A stretch of DNA of 64,000 nucleotides from an uncultured Roseateles sp. (lineage in GTDB: Bacteria > Pseudomonadota > Gammaproteobacteria > Burkholderiales > Burkholderiaceae_C). The notes below the pieces were generated by a model. The model saw nothing but the letters and a program-made list of their open reading frames with translations, made no database searches and was not told the DNA's origin. The stretch spans positions 5,146,001 through 5,210,000 of the forward strand of contig NZ_OY729424.1 in the NCBI RefSeq assembly GCF_963422335.1, given 5' to 3'. Of this stretch, positions 1 to 7,184 are shown piece by piece; positions within the stretch are counted from its first letter, which is position 1, and each line of letters begins with the position of its first letter. A program made the position numbers and the translations under genes.

Positions 1-1
1 G

Positions 2-958
2 CTGACGGTGCAGATCGACCGTGCCAGCCTGGCCCGGCTGGGGCTGAGCATGGCCGAGGTGCAGGAGACGGTCGCCACCGCGGTGGGCGGCCAGGAGGCC
101 GGCGCCCTGTTCCAGGGCGACCGGCGCTTTGCCATCCTGGTGCGCCTGCCCGAGGCGGTGCGCAGCGACATCGAGGCTTTGAAGCGCCTGCCCCTCAAGC
201 TGCCCGCCAGCGGCGGCGTCACGGCCCATGCACAGCTGGGCGACGTGGCCAGCTTCGAGCTGGCACCGGGGCCCAACCAGATCAGCCGGGAGAGCGGCAA
301 GCGACGCGTCGTGGTGACGGCCAATGTGCGGGGGCGCGACATCGGCTCCTTCGTGGCCGACGCCCAGGCGCAGTTGCAGGCCAAGGTCGCGATGCCCAGC
401 GGCTACTGGACGAGCTGGGGCGGCACCTTCGAGCAGTTGCAATCGGCCACGCAGCGCCTGCAGATCGTCGTGCCGATGGCCCTGCTGCTGGTGTTCGTGC
501 TGCTCTTCGCCATGTTCAACAACGTCAGGGACGGCTTGCTGGTGTTCACCGGCGTGCCCTTTGCACTGACCGGCGGCATCGTGGCGCTGTGGCTGCGCGA
601 CATCCCGCTGTCCATCTCGGCGGGTGTGGGCTTCATCGCCCTGTCGGGCGTCGCGGTGCTGAACGGCCTGGTGATGATTGCCTTCATCCGCTCGCTGCGC
701 GATGAGGGCATGCCGCTGGATGCCGCCGTGCGCGAGGGGGCGCTGACGCGGCTGCGGCCGGTGCTGATGACGGCCCTGGTGGCTTCGCTGGGCTTCGTGC
801 CGATGGCTCTGGCCACGGGAACGGGCGCCGAGGTACAGCGGCCGCTGGCCACCGTCGTCATCGGCGGCATCCTGTCGTCCACGGCGCTGACCCTGCTGGT
901 GCTGCCGGTGCTGTACCGCTGGGCCCATGCGCTGGGGCTGCGGCAGGCCCGGCAATGA
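2..958 (+). CDS. Heavy-metal efflux RND permease (CzcA/CusA family), C-terminal part
   Basis: The reading frame is open at the window edge, so only the last 318 or so residues are seen; a full member has about 1000-1050. The visible part holds the end of the second periplasmic porter domain (about residues 1-150) and a run of hydrophobic helices (from about residue 155 to the end). The segment GFIALSGVAVLNGLVMIAF and the preceding MFNNVRDGLLVFTGVPFALT are typical of the CzcA/CusA branch, which exports metal cations across both membranes with a periplasmic adaptor and an outer-membrane channel. The metal cannot be told because the proton-relay and metal-binding residues lie outside the window. 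It is probably the last gene of its operon, as the next gene has its own upstream region. Confidence 0.9.
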   Translation: MTVQIDRASLARLGLSMAEVQETVATAVGGQEAGALFQGDRRFAILVRLPEAVRSDIEALKRLPLKLPASGGVTAHAQLGDVASFELAPGPNQISRESGKRRVVVTANVRGRDIGSFVADAQAQLQAKVAMPSGYWTSWGGTFEQLQSATQRLQIVVPMALLLVFVLLFAMFNNVRDGLLVFTGVPFALTGGIVALWLRDIPLSISAGVGFIALSGVAVLNGLVMIAFIRSLRDEGMPLDAAVREGALTRLRPVLMTALVASLGFVPMALATGTGAEVQRPLATVVIGGILSSTALTLLVLPVLYRWAHALGLRQARQ

Positions 959-986
959 ACCGGCCTCTTACAATTGGGCCGAGTCT

Positions 987-1014
987 GCCTCCGGCATCGC
1001 AAGGTGCCGGAGGC
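987..1014. terminator. Perfect stem-loop after the RND permease gene, no U-run
   Basis: GCCTCCGGCA at 987-996 pairs perfectly with TGCCGGAGGC at 1005-1014 around an 8-base loop, 29 bases after the RND stop codon. No T-run follows, so it is at best a weak intrinsic terminator, or a 5' leader structure of the next gene, which starts at 1046. A TACAAT hexamer at 969-974 could be the -10 element of that gene; if so, the hairpin lies in its leader. Confidence 0.4.
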
Positions 1015-1045
1015 GCTCCCTCCTGTTTCCGACCGAAAGCCCGCC

Positions 1046-1801
1046 ATGCCCGAGAACAGCGCCGACGCCTTCGTCAAACCCTTTGTCTACGAGACGCTGA
1101 CGACCAAGGCCCTGCACTTCACGATCTCGGAGATCCAGAGCCGCATGCAGCCTCAGCGCCCCTATGCGCTGGACCTGGAGTACACGCAGACGATGATGGC
1201 CGTGCTGTTGTTCAACAGCCAGCCCGAGACGCTGACCATGATTGGCCTGGGCGGCGGCTCGCTGGCCAAGTTCTGCCATCACCATCTGCCGACGACGCGC
1301 ATCAAGGTGATCGAGATCAACCCCCACGTCATCGCCCTGCGCGACGAGTTCAAGGTGCCCCCCGACAGCGAGCGCTTCAAGGTCCGGCGTGGGGACGGCG
1401 CCGAGTTCGTGCGCTTGGCCCCCTACCCGGCCGATGTGCTGATGGTGGACGGCTTCGACAACGAGGGCCAACCCCCCGAGCTGTGCTCGCAGCGTTTCTA
1501 CGACGACTGCCTCGACGCGCTGCAGCCCGATGGCCTGATGGTCGTGAACCTGCACGCTGGCGATCGCGAGCACGACCTCTTTCTGGCCCGCATCAAACGC
1601 AGCTTCGGTGACGAGGTGCTGGTGGTCGGCGATGCCGACCGCAGCAACAGCATCGTGTTCGCCTGCAAGGGCTCGCTCGCCCGGCGCTACAAACCCACGG
1701 CCCTGCGCAGGTCCCGGCACTTCGACGCCCAGACCTGGGACGAGCTGAGGCCGGCCTTCGACCGGGTGGCAGCGGCCTGGCAGCGGCAGCGTGCGGACTA
1801 A
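1046..1801 (+). CDS. Spermidine-synthase-like (class I SAM-dependent) methyltransferase fold protein
   Basis: The 251-residue protein has the Rossmann-fold signature of spermidine synthases and related enzymes: MIGLGGGSLAKFCHHHLP (glycine-rich loop) followed by the strand IKVIEINPHVIALRDEF, whose acidic residue would bind the ribose, and later DVLMVDGFD. The N-terminal beta domain of true spermidine synthase is short here, and the polyamine-site residues are not obvious, so the substrate is unknown. Burkholderiales carry many such proteins annotated as spermidine synthase or transferase. The start is ATG 1046; the frame stays open upstream to 974, but those codons look like leader. Its stop overlaps the stop of the convergent DUF2235 gene by four bases. 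Confidence 0.75.
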   Translation: MPENSADAFVKPFVYETLTTKALHFTISEIQSRMQPQRPYALDLEYTQTMMAVLLFNSQPETLTMIGLGGGSLAKFCHHHLPTTRIKVIEINPHVIALRDEFKVPPDSERFKVRRGDGAEFVRLAPYPADVLMVDGFDNEGQPPELCSQRFYDDCLDALQPDGLMVVNLHAGDREHDLFLARIKRSFGDEVLVVGDADRSNSIVFACKGSLARRYKPTALRRSRHFDAQTWDELRPAFDRVAAAWQRQRAD

Positions 1802-3444
1802 CGGCCCGGCCGCCGCAGCCAGCCGCTGACGATCAGCAGCAGGGTCCCGGCCAGGCCGGCGAAGTTGGCCAGGGTCAGCAGGCTCATGGCCGCGCCGCTG
1901 ACCATCGCCAGGCCCTCATGCTTGAAATGCAGCAGCACCAGGGTCAGATAGCTCGCCGCGTTCTCCCCCAGGTCGGCGAACACGGCCAGCGGCAACGCCC
2001 AGCCCAAGCGGTTCAGCCAGGTCGAGACCGGCCGGCCGGCGCGTCTCAGGCCGGTGTGGCGCGCAAACGCGGCCACCGCGAACCAGGCCAGCACATAGGC
2101 ATAGGCGGCGATCAGCAATTGATCGGCCGCCAGCGCCCAGCCCGGATGGGCAAAGCCGTCGAGCCCCCGCCTCAGCCCGCCGTCTGCCCACCAGAGCAAC
2201 TGCCAGCGCGCGAAGTCGGTGTTCGCCGCCATCGCGGTGAGTGGATCAAGCGCCCCGCTCTGCAGCCAGCCAAGCAGCCAGAGCAGCAGCGGCAGCGCCA
2301 CCAGGCCGGCCAGCAGCACGGCTTTGGGCCGCGCGGCGGCCCAGGCCGTGCCCTGCGGAAAGGCCGGGTCCCAGGCCGCGACACTGGGGTGCTCCACCGC
2401 CTGGACGCGCGGGCTGCTGCCGTCATCGAGCAGCACCCGGTCGGACACGCGCTGCTCCATGCCGGTCAGGGCCCAGAGGCAGGTGCGCTGCAGTTCGCTG
2501 TTGACGCGGGGCGGCGCGGGCGGGCCGCCATCGATGCCCTGCAAGGCCTGCAGCACGGCGGCCTCGCTGCTCAGCGGCTGGCCGGCCGCATCGAGCAGAC
2601 GCAGGCCCTGGCCGACCGCCTCGCTGACCAGCCAGGCCTGCGGGGTGACGGACAGGCCCGCCTCGGCCCGGGCATAGCCGCCGCCGATATCGCAATGCCC
2701 GCCGCGGAACCACAGCTGGGTCAAGGTGCCGGGGCTGCCGTCGGCGCAGACATGGGCGCCGTTGTCGCCAAGGTAGAGCCGCGGCTTGAACTGGGCACGC
2801 AACTCGTCCAGCGCCAGCGCCTGGCGCACGTGCACATAGTGCTTGCCGGCAACATCGGGCCGGCTGGTGAAGCGGGTGCTGAACGGCCACATGCCGACCG
2901 AGGCCACGGTGTCCCAGACGCCGACGAAGTGGATGGGCACGGCGCGCGAGCCGGCCGAGGCGAACAGGCGCTTGGCCTGGGCCGAGATCGGATCGGCCTT
3001 GCTGCGGCTGTCGTCATCGGTGAAGTACAGGTGCAGCAGGGTCGGCACCATGGCCTCCATCTGGGGCTCCAGCAGGCCGAAGCGGTTGACCATGCCGGCG
3101 ATGCTGCGCGCGGTGAAGGCGCCGCGGGAAAAGCCGAAGATGAAGAGCTGGTCGCCGGGCCGGTAGTGGCGCATCAGGAAGCGGTAGCCGTCGGCCATGT
3201 TCTGATAGACACCCAGGCCGAAGGCCAGGCCACCGATACGCTCGCTGATGCGCTTGATCTGCTCGAAGATCGTCGCCCCGGGCAGCTCGCCCGGGTTGCC
3301 GACGCCGGGGTCGTAAAACAGCAGCCGCTCCGGGTCACTCGACAGCGCCAGCAACTCGCACAGCTTGACGACGGCGGTGTCGTACCGGCCGCCGGTCAGG
3401 TTGTTGTTGGTGCCGTCACAGCACAGCAGCAGTTGTCTCACCAT
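1798..3444 (-). CDS. DUF2235 alpha/beta hydrolase (Tle1-like phospholipase family) with C-terminal membrane segments
   Basis: The 548-residue protein opens with CCDGTNNN (residues 8-15) and contains the nucleophile elbow GFSRGAF with Ser106, followed by a GGHCDIGGGYA segment that carries the likely catalytic Asp. These are hallmarks of DUF2235, which includes the type VI secretion phospholipase effectors Tle1. From about residue 375 onward it has several hydrophobic stretches (for example VLLAGLVALPLLLWLLGWL) that look like transmembrane helices, so it may be membrane-anchored. No VgrG, PAAR, adaptor or immunity gene lies beside it, so a secreted-effector role is not supported by context. The start ATG 3444 has no strong Shine-Dalgarno sequence. 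Confidence 0.8.
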   Translation of the reverse strand: MVRQLLLCCDGTNNNLTGGRYDTAVVKLCELLALSSDPERLLFYDPGVGNPGELPGATIFEQIKRISERIGGLAFGLGVYQNMADGYRFLMRHYRPGDQLFIFGFSRGAFTARSIAGMVNRFGLLEPQMEAMVPTLLHLYFTDDDSRSKADPISAQAKRLFASAGSRAVPIHFVGVWDTVASVGMWPFSTRFTSRPDVAGKHYVHVRQALALDELRAQFKPRLYLGDNGAHVCADGSPGTLTQLWFRGGHCDIGGGYARAEAGLSVTPQAWLVSEAVGQGLRLLDAAGQPLSSEAAVLQALQGIDGGPPAPPRVNSELQRTCLWALTGMEQRVSDRVLLDDGSSPRVQAVEHPSVAAWDPAFPQGTAWAAARPKAVLLAGLVALPLLLWLLGWLQSGALDPLTAMAANTDFARWQLLWWADGGLRRGLDGFAHPGWALAADQLLIAAYAYVLAWFAVAAFARHTGLRRAGRPVSTWLNRLGWALPLAVFADLGENAASYLTLVLLHFKHEGLAMVSGAAMSLLTLANFAGLAGTLLLIVSGWLRRPGR

Positions 3445-3579
3445 GGGCCGCTCCGGTCAGTCGCCCTGCTCCCGCTGCGGCCGTTGGGCGCTGCGGCAAG
3501 GCAGGCGGAGTATGGCCAAGGCTGGCGCGCGCGGCCAGCGGGTGTTTCCCCCCGATTGGGGAGGCCGGCCGTCAACGGC

Positions 3580-4296
3580 TCAAGCTATCCGCGGCTGCCG
3601 GCGGGAGCGCCCGGGGCGTGCAAGGGCCATCAGCCCCAGTGCCAGCCCGACCAGGGCCACCGAGCCGGGCTCCGGCACCGTGGCCACGCCCTGGGCATAG
3701 CTGGCAAAGCCGCCGGTATCGAGAAAGCGCTGGGCGCTGGCGGTGTCGGCAAAGCCGTCGAAGGTGAAGCTGACGTTGTAGAAGGCGGTCTGGCCGGCAC
3801 CCATCACACCGAAATCGAACAGCGGCAATTCCCAGTCGGCCGCAGTGGCAATGGCGGTGTATTTGAGCGGGTCCGGTGTCCAGGGGTTGCCGACCCAGGT
3901 GTCGCCCTGCACGTCGCCGGGGCGCAGCATCAGTGTGGCGGCGTCGGTGCGGGCCACCGTCAGACTCAGGCTGCCGGTGGTGAAAGCCTGGCCGGCATTG
4001 CTCCAGGGCATGGACTGGTAGGCGCCGTTGGCCTCGGGGCGCACCCAGGACCAGCCGAAATACATGCCCAGATGGCGTGCTTCAGAGCCCATATTCGTGA
4101 CCGACTGGCTGCTGAAGCTGACCGTCGCCTTGGTGCCCGAGGCCTGGCCGACGTAGTTGTTGTCGAGATCGCCGGCAAGCAGGTCGTACTGCGCCCACAC
4201 CGGTCCGGCCTGTGCCGCCGGTGAAGCAAGCATGGTGGCCAGGGCGGCGCAGAAGGCGACCAGGGTCAGGCTGAAATACCGCGGTGTGGATGCCAT
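3580..4296 (-). CDS. PEP-CTERM sorting-domain exported protein
   Basis: The 238-residue protein begins with a signal peptide (TLVAFCAALATMLASPAAQA, cleavage probably after AQA near residue 30). It ends with VPEPGSVALVGLALGLMALA followed by arginines: the PEP motif, a transmembrane helix and a basic tail, i.e. the exosortase/PEP-CTERM sorting signal. Such proteins are processed by exosortase A/EpsH and often delivered to the cell surface or the extracellular matrix. The mature part resembles other PEP-CTERM proteins with a beta-rich body and has no catalytic motif I recognise. No exosortase or polysaccharide genes are in the window, so the processing enzyme must be elsewhere. Confidence 0.88.
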   Translation of the reverse strand: MASTPRYFSLTLVAFCAALATMLASPAAQAGPVWAQYDLLAGDLDNNYVGQASGTKATVSFSSQSVTNMGSEARHLGMYFGWSWVRPEANGAYQSMPWSNAGQAFTTGSLSLTVARTDAATLMLRPGDVQGDTWVGNPWTPDPLKYTAIATAADWELPLFDFGVMGAGQTAFYNVSFTFDGFADTASAQRFLDTGGFASYAQGVATVPEPGSVALVGLALGLMALARPGRSRRQPRIA

Positions 4297-4393
4297 GGGA
4301 CGGGTTCTCCGAGAGGATTTGGAAGGAACGGGTCCAGTGTGCGCGCCGGCAGCCCTCGCCTGATTTCAGTTCCGGAATGCCGGCGTTTCATTT

Positions 4394-4410
4394 GTTTCAG
4401 GCCTTGAAAC
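4394..4410. promoter_or_regulatory. 17-bp dyad between the PEP-CTERM gene and a small gene
   Basis: GTTTCA at 4394-4399 and TGAAAC at 4405-4410 are perfect inverted arms around GGCCT. A third TTTCA occurs just upstream (4386-4390). The dyad lies 98 bases upstream of the PEP-CTERM start and 50 bases upstream of the start of the gene at 4460, so it could serve either divergent promoter. The binding protein is unknown. Confidence 0.4.
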
Positions 4411-4459
4411 CGCGAGGGCCGCGGTGCAGAATTTTTGCTGCCAAGTCCGGAGGTTTATC

Positions 4460-4693
4460 GTGCCCCAACGAACCCGTGATGATCCGGCCCACAAGCGCGT
4501 CTGGCGCATCACCGCCGACGCGCCGCAGGGAGAGTATGTCGACCCCGACGAAGCCGCGCGCAAGGATGCGCTGGCCCGCCTGGCGGAGGCCGGCTGGCAG
4601 CAGTCCTCGTTCGATCTGAGCATGGGCGCGGAGGTCAGCGACGCTCCCGAAACGCTCACACCCGAGATGTTCGACGCCCTCTTCAAACACTAG
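4460..4693 (+). CDS. Small hypothetical protein
   Basis: This encodes 77 residues beginning VPQRTRDDPAHKRVW. I chose the GTG at 4460 because a clean GGAGG (4449-4453) lies six bases before it; the frame extends upstream but without a better start. The protein is hydrophilic, has no signal peptide or membrane segment, and carries an acidic C-terminal half (MGAEVSDAPETLTPEMFDAL). A helix with alternating acidic and basic residues is likely at the centre. I recognise no family. Its last 11 bases overlap the end of the convergent LysR gene. Confidence 0.65.
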   Translation: MPQRTRDDPAHKRVWRITADAPQGEYVDPDEAARKDALARLAEAGWQQSSFDLSMGAEVSDAPETLTPEMFDALFKH

Positions 4694-5606
4694 GGCCTGC
4701 GGCCCTGGGCATGCCATCGCGCAGCCAGGCCTTCAGCCAGCGGCAGAAGTGCCGGGCCGTCTCGGGCCTGGCGCTGCGCGGATTGACATAGGCCTGGTAG
4801 CTGGCGTCCCGGCGCACGGTGTCGGGCGTGGCCATCAGCAACTGGCCCTGGGTCAGGGCCTCGGCCACCAGGGCCAGCGGTGCGACCAGATGGCCCAGGC
4901 CGGCAATGGCCGCCGGAATGGCCAGAAAATAGTGGTCGAAGTGGCCGCAGATGGCTGGCGGCCCACCCTCGGGCCGCACCTGGCGGACCCAGGCCAGCAG
5001 TGCCTCGGGGCGCGAATGGGTGGCCAGGAACTGCCACTCGGCGACAGGCCGCTGCGCCCACTCGCGCTGGCGTTGCGGAGCGGCCACGCACACCAGCACC
5101 TCGCTGCACAGCAGCCATTGCTCGGCGTCCCCCAGGTGCAGGTCGCGGCTGATCAGCACGTCATAGCTGTCGTCCGGGCCCGGGGCGTCCAGCGAGGTCA
5201 CCAGATCGACACCTACCGGCGGCGTGGCAGCAAAGTGCGGCAGCGCCGGGATCAGGCTGGCCATGGCAAAGGTCGGCAGCGAGGTGCGCACGATCAGGCG
5301 TCCGGCCCCGGGCTGGCGCTGCGCCATCTGCCGCGTCGCCAGCTCGATGCCGGCCATAGGCTCCTGCACCGCATCGAAGTACAGCCGCCCGCCATCGCTC
5401 AGCGCCACCGCATTGCCGTGGCGCACGAACAGCGCAAAGCCCAGATGGCGCTCCAGTGTCGCGATATGGCGGCTGACCCCGCCCTGGGTGATGCCCAGTG
5501 CCCGCGCGGCACGGCTGAAGTTGAGCTGGCGTGCCGCCTCGACGAACACCCGGATGGCATTCAGCGGCGCTGAGGCGCCCGCGGTATCACTATCTTTTTT
5601 ACTCAT
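4683..5606 (-). CDS. LysR-family transcriptional regulator
   Basis: The N-terminal winged helix-turn-helix (RVFVEAARQLNFSRAARALG, then TQGGVSRHIATLERHLG) is classical LysR, followed by a co-inducer-binding domain to residue 307. The HTH and downstream region resemble the GcvA/AmpR-like subgroup. I take the ATG at 5606 (MSKKDSDTAG); in-frame ATGs also occur at 5609, 5627 and 5642. It is divergent from the HIT-like gene at 5731, the usual arrangement for a LysR regulator and its target, so it may control that gene and the coupled EamA transporter. A 10-bp palindrome TGAAGCTTCA (5651-5660) lies in the shared interval. The effector is unknown. Confidence 0.85.
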   Translation of the reverse strand: MSKKDSDTAGASAPLNAIRVFVEAARQLNFSRAARALGITQGGVSRHIATLERHLGFALFVRHGNAVALSDGGRLYFDAVQEPMAGIELATRQMAQRQPGAGRLIVRTSLPTFAMASLIPALPHFAATPPVGVDLVTSLDAPGPDDSYDVLISRDLHLGDAEQWLLCSEVLVCVAAPQRQREWAQRPVAEWQFLATHSRPEALLAWVRQVRPEGGPPAICGHFDHYFLAIPAAIAGLGHLVAPLALVAEALTQGQLLMATPDTVRRDASYQAYVNPRSARPETARHFCRWLKAWLRDGMPRAAGPSV

Positions 5607-5650
5607 CATGCAGCGCACTGTGGCCATGGCTCGACAAGACATTTCTCCTG

Positions 5651-5660
5651 TGAAGCTTCA
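5651..5660. promoter_or_regulatory. Palindrome in the LysR/HIT-like divergent interval
   Basis: TGAAGCTTCA is a perfect 10-bp palindrome about 45 bases upstream of the LysR start and 70 bases upstream of the divergent gene start. It contains a T-rich/A-rich dyad of the kind LysR regulators can use, but it does not fit T-N11-A exactly, so this is a weak candidate. Confidence 0.25.
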
Positions 5661-5730
5661 TTATCGCGGTGCGGCTTGAAGCGAGACCGATGATCTTCCT
5701 TCATAGCGTGATCAAGCCGGAAAGCCCGCC

Positions 5731-6231
5731 ATGCCCCTGATACTCCATGCCTGCGCCGGCGGCACGCTGTGCCTGCCCGACACCCTGCTGTGCGACCGCC
5801 TGGACGGCGGCCACCTGATCGTCAACCCGCCGCGCCCGGTGTGGGAGCGTCACGCGCTGACCCCGCTGGAACTGGCCCAGTGGTCTTTGCTAGTGGCCGC
5901 CACCGGCCGGGCGATGCTGGAGACCCTGCCCTGCCTGGCCGGGGGCTGCATCAACTACTGGGAGGCCGGCAACTGGGCACTCAACGACCAGGCCGCGCCG
6001 GCTGGCCCGAAGGACGTGCGCGAGCACCGGCGCGTGCACCTGCATCTGTTCGGCCGCAGCCGCCAGGCGCAACACCCTGACTGGCGCTGGGGCGAGTCGC
6101 CGCGCTTTCCGGCCTGGCGCGACGTCAAGGCCTGGACGGCGGCGATGACGCCACTCGACGACGCCGAATGCGAGGCCGTGGCCCAGCGCGCTGCCGAGCT
6201 GCTGGCGGGCGAGATGCAATTCACGCCATGA
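5731..6231 (+). CDS. HIT-superfamily-like protein (putative nucleotide hydrolase/transferase)
   Basis: The 166-residue protein contains EHRRVHLHLFGRS (about residues 98-110). It resembles the histidine-triad motif H-phi-H-phi-H, but the first His is followed by two arginines, so the pattern here is HxxVHLHLxG. Upstream are CLAGGCINYWEAGNWALND and downstream a conserved WRWGESPRFPAW. Similar proteins in other proteobacteria are annotated as diadenosine tetraphosphate hydrolase or hypothetical. The fold assignment is by motif only. The start ATG 5731 follows GAAAG at a suitable distance. The stop overlaps the start of the EamA gene (ATGA), which suggests one transcript and coupled translation. 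Confidence 0.6.
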   Translation: MPLILHACAGGTLCLPDTLLCDRLDGGHLIVNPPRPVWERHALTPLELAQWSLLVAATGRAMLETLPCLAGGCINYWEAGNWALNDQAAPAGPKDVREHRRVHLHLFGRSRQAQHPDWRWGESPRFPAWRDVKAWTAAMTPLDDAECEAVAQRAAELLAGEMQFTP

Positions 6232-7109
6232 GCGCCAGCACCCTGGCCCTGGTGCTGGCCGGAGCGCTGTGCCATGCACTGTGGAATATCGTCGCCAAGC
6301 GCGTGGCCGGTGCAGCGGCGGGCGGCCTGGCCTTTGTCTGGCTGTTCGGCTGGGTCAGCCTGGCCGCCGCCACGCCGCTGGCGCTGTGGACCTGGCACAC
6401 CCGACCGCAGGCCTTCGACGGCTGGATGTGGCTGGCGGCCATCGCCAGCGGCCTGGTTCACGTGATCTATTCCCTGGTGCTGCAGCGGGGCTATCGCGCC
6501 GCCGACTTTGCCGTCGTCTACCCGGTGGCGCGCGGCAGCGGCCCGCTGCTGGCCGTGCTGGGTGCGGTGCTGTGCCTGGGCGAGGCGCCCAGCCTGCCGG
6601 GTTGGCTGGGCGTGGTGCTGGTGCTGGGCGGGGTGGTGCTGACGGCCAGCGCCACCAGCCGGCCCGGCAGCGGCGACGCCCAGCGCCGACGCCGCGGCGT
6701 GGGCTGGGGCCTGCTGACGGGGCTGTGCATCGCCGGCTACACCGTCATCGACGGCTGGGCGGTGAAGACCCTGGGCATGGCGCCGCTGCTGTTCTACACC
6801 GTGGGGCTGGCGGCGCGCACCACCGTGCTGGCACCCTGGGCGCTGCGCCGGCCGGCCGAGCTGCTGCGCCAGGCACGCGCCCATGCCGGGGCCATCGCCG
6901 TCGTCGGCCTGCTTTCGCCGCTGGCCTATTCGCTGGTGCTGTTCGCACTGCAACAGGCGCCGCTGAGCTATGTGGCACCGGCGCGCGAGATCTCGATGCT
7001 GCTGGGCACGGTGTTCGGTGCCCGCCTGCTCAAGGAGGCCTTGAGCAGCCGGCAGTTGCTGGGCGCGGCGCTGATGCTGGCCGGCGTGGCGGGGCTGGCG
7101 CTGGCGTGA
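6228..7109 (+). CDS. EamA/DMT-family inner-membrane transporter
   Basis: The 293-residue protein is almost entirely hydrophobic, with about ten predicted helices in two repeated halves, as in the drug/metabolite transporter superfamily. The segment ALCHALWNIVAKRVAG near the N-terminus and the C-terminal APAREISMLLGTVFGARLLKE are EamA-like. I chose ATG 6228 because it overlaps the preceding stop codon (ATGA) and starts right at the first helix. Substrate unknown; DMT carriers of this type export amino acids, nucleotides or similar small metabolites. Confidence 0.85.
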   Translation: MSASTLALVLAGALCHALWNIVAKRVAGAAAGGLAFVWLFGWVSLAAATPLALWTWHTRPQAFDGWMWLAAIASGLVHVIYSLVLQRGYRAADFAVVYPVARGSGPLLAVLGAVLCLGEAPSLPGWLGVVLVLGGVVLTASATSRPGSGDAQRRRRGVGWGLLTGLCIAGYTVIDGWAVKTLGMAPLLFYTVGLAARTTVLAPWALRRPAELLRQARAHAGAIAVVGLLSPLAYSLVLFALQQAPLSYVAPAREISMLLGTVFGARLLKEALSSRQLLGAALMLAGVAGLALA

Positions 7110-7148
7110 CGCTGCGCTGACACTGGCGTTCGTCAGGCGCAGGCGTCA
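7107..7148. terminator. Imperfect long stem-loop after the EamA gene
   Basis: Beginning at the stop codon, TGACGC (7107-7112) pairs with GCGTCA (7143-7148), TGCGC with GCGCA, and TGAC with GTCA, with two single-base bulges on the 3' arm and a 10-base loop. No T-run follows. It could end transcription of the 5731-7109 unit or separate it from the chemotaxis gene at 7185. Confidence 0.4.
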
Positions 7149-7184
7149 TGATCGACACGGTGCAAGCCTGCAAAGGAACCCGCC

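Noticed and set aside
1798..3444. Calling the DUF2235 gene a type VI secretion effector operon.
   Set aside because: No vgrG, PAAR, adaptor or immunity gene is adjacent; only the hydrolase family can be supported.
1918..4224. A long forward open frame (768 codons) running through the DUF2235 and PEP-CTERM genes.
   Set aside because: It is antisense to two well-supported genes, and its translation is low-complexity Gln/Ala/Gly/Arg sequence with no domain, as expected from high-GC codon bias.
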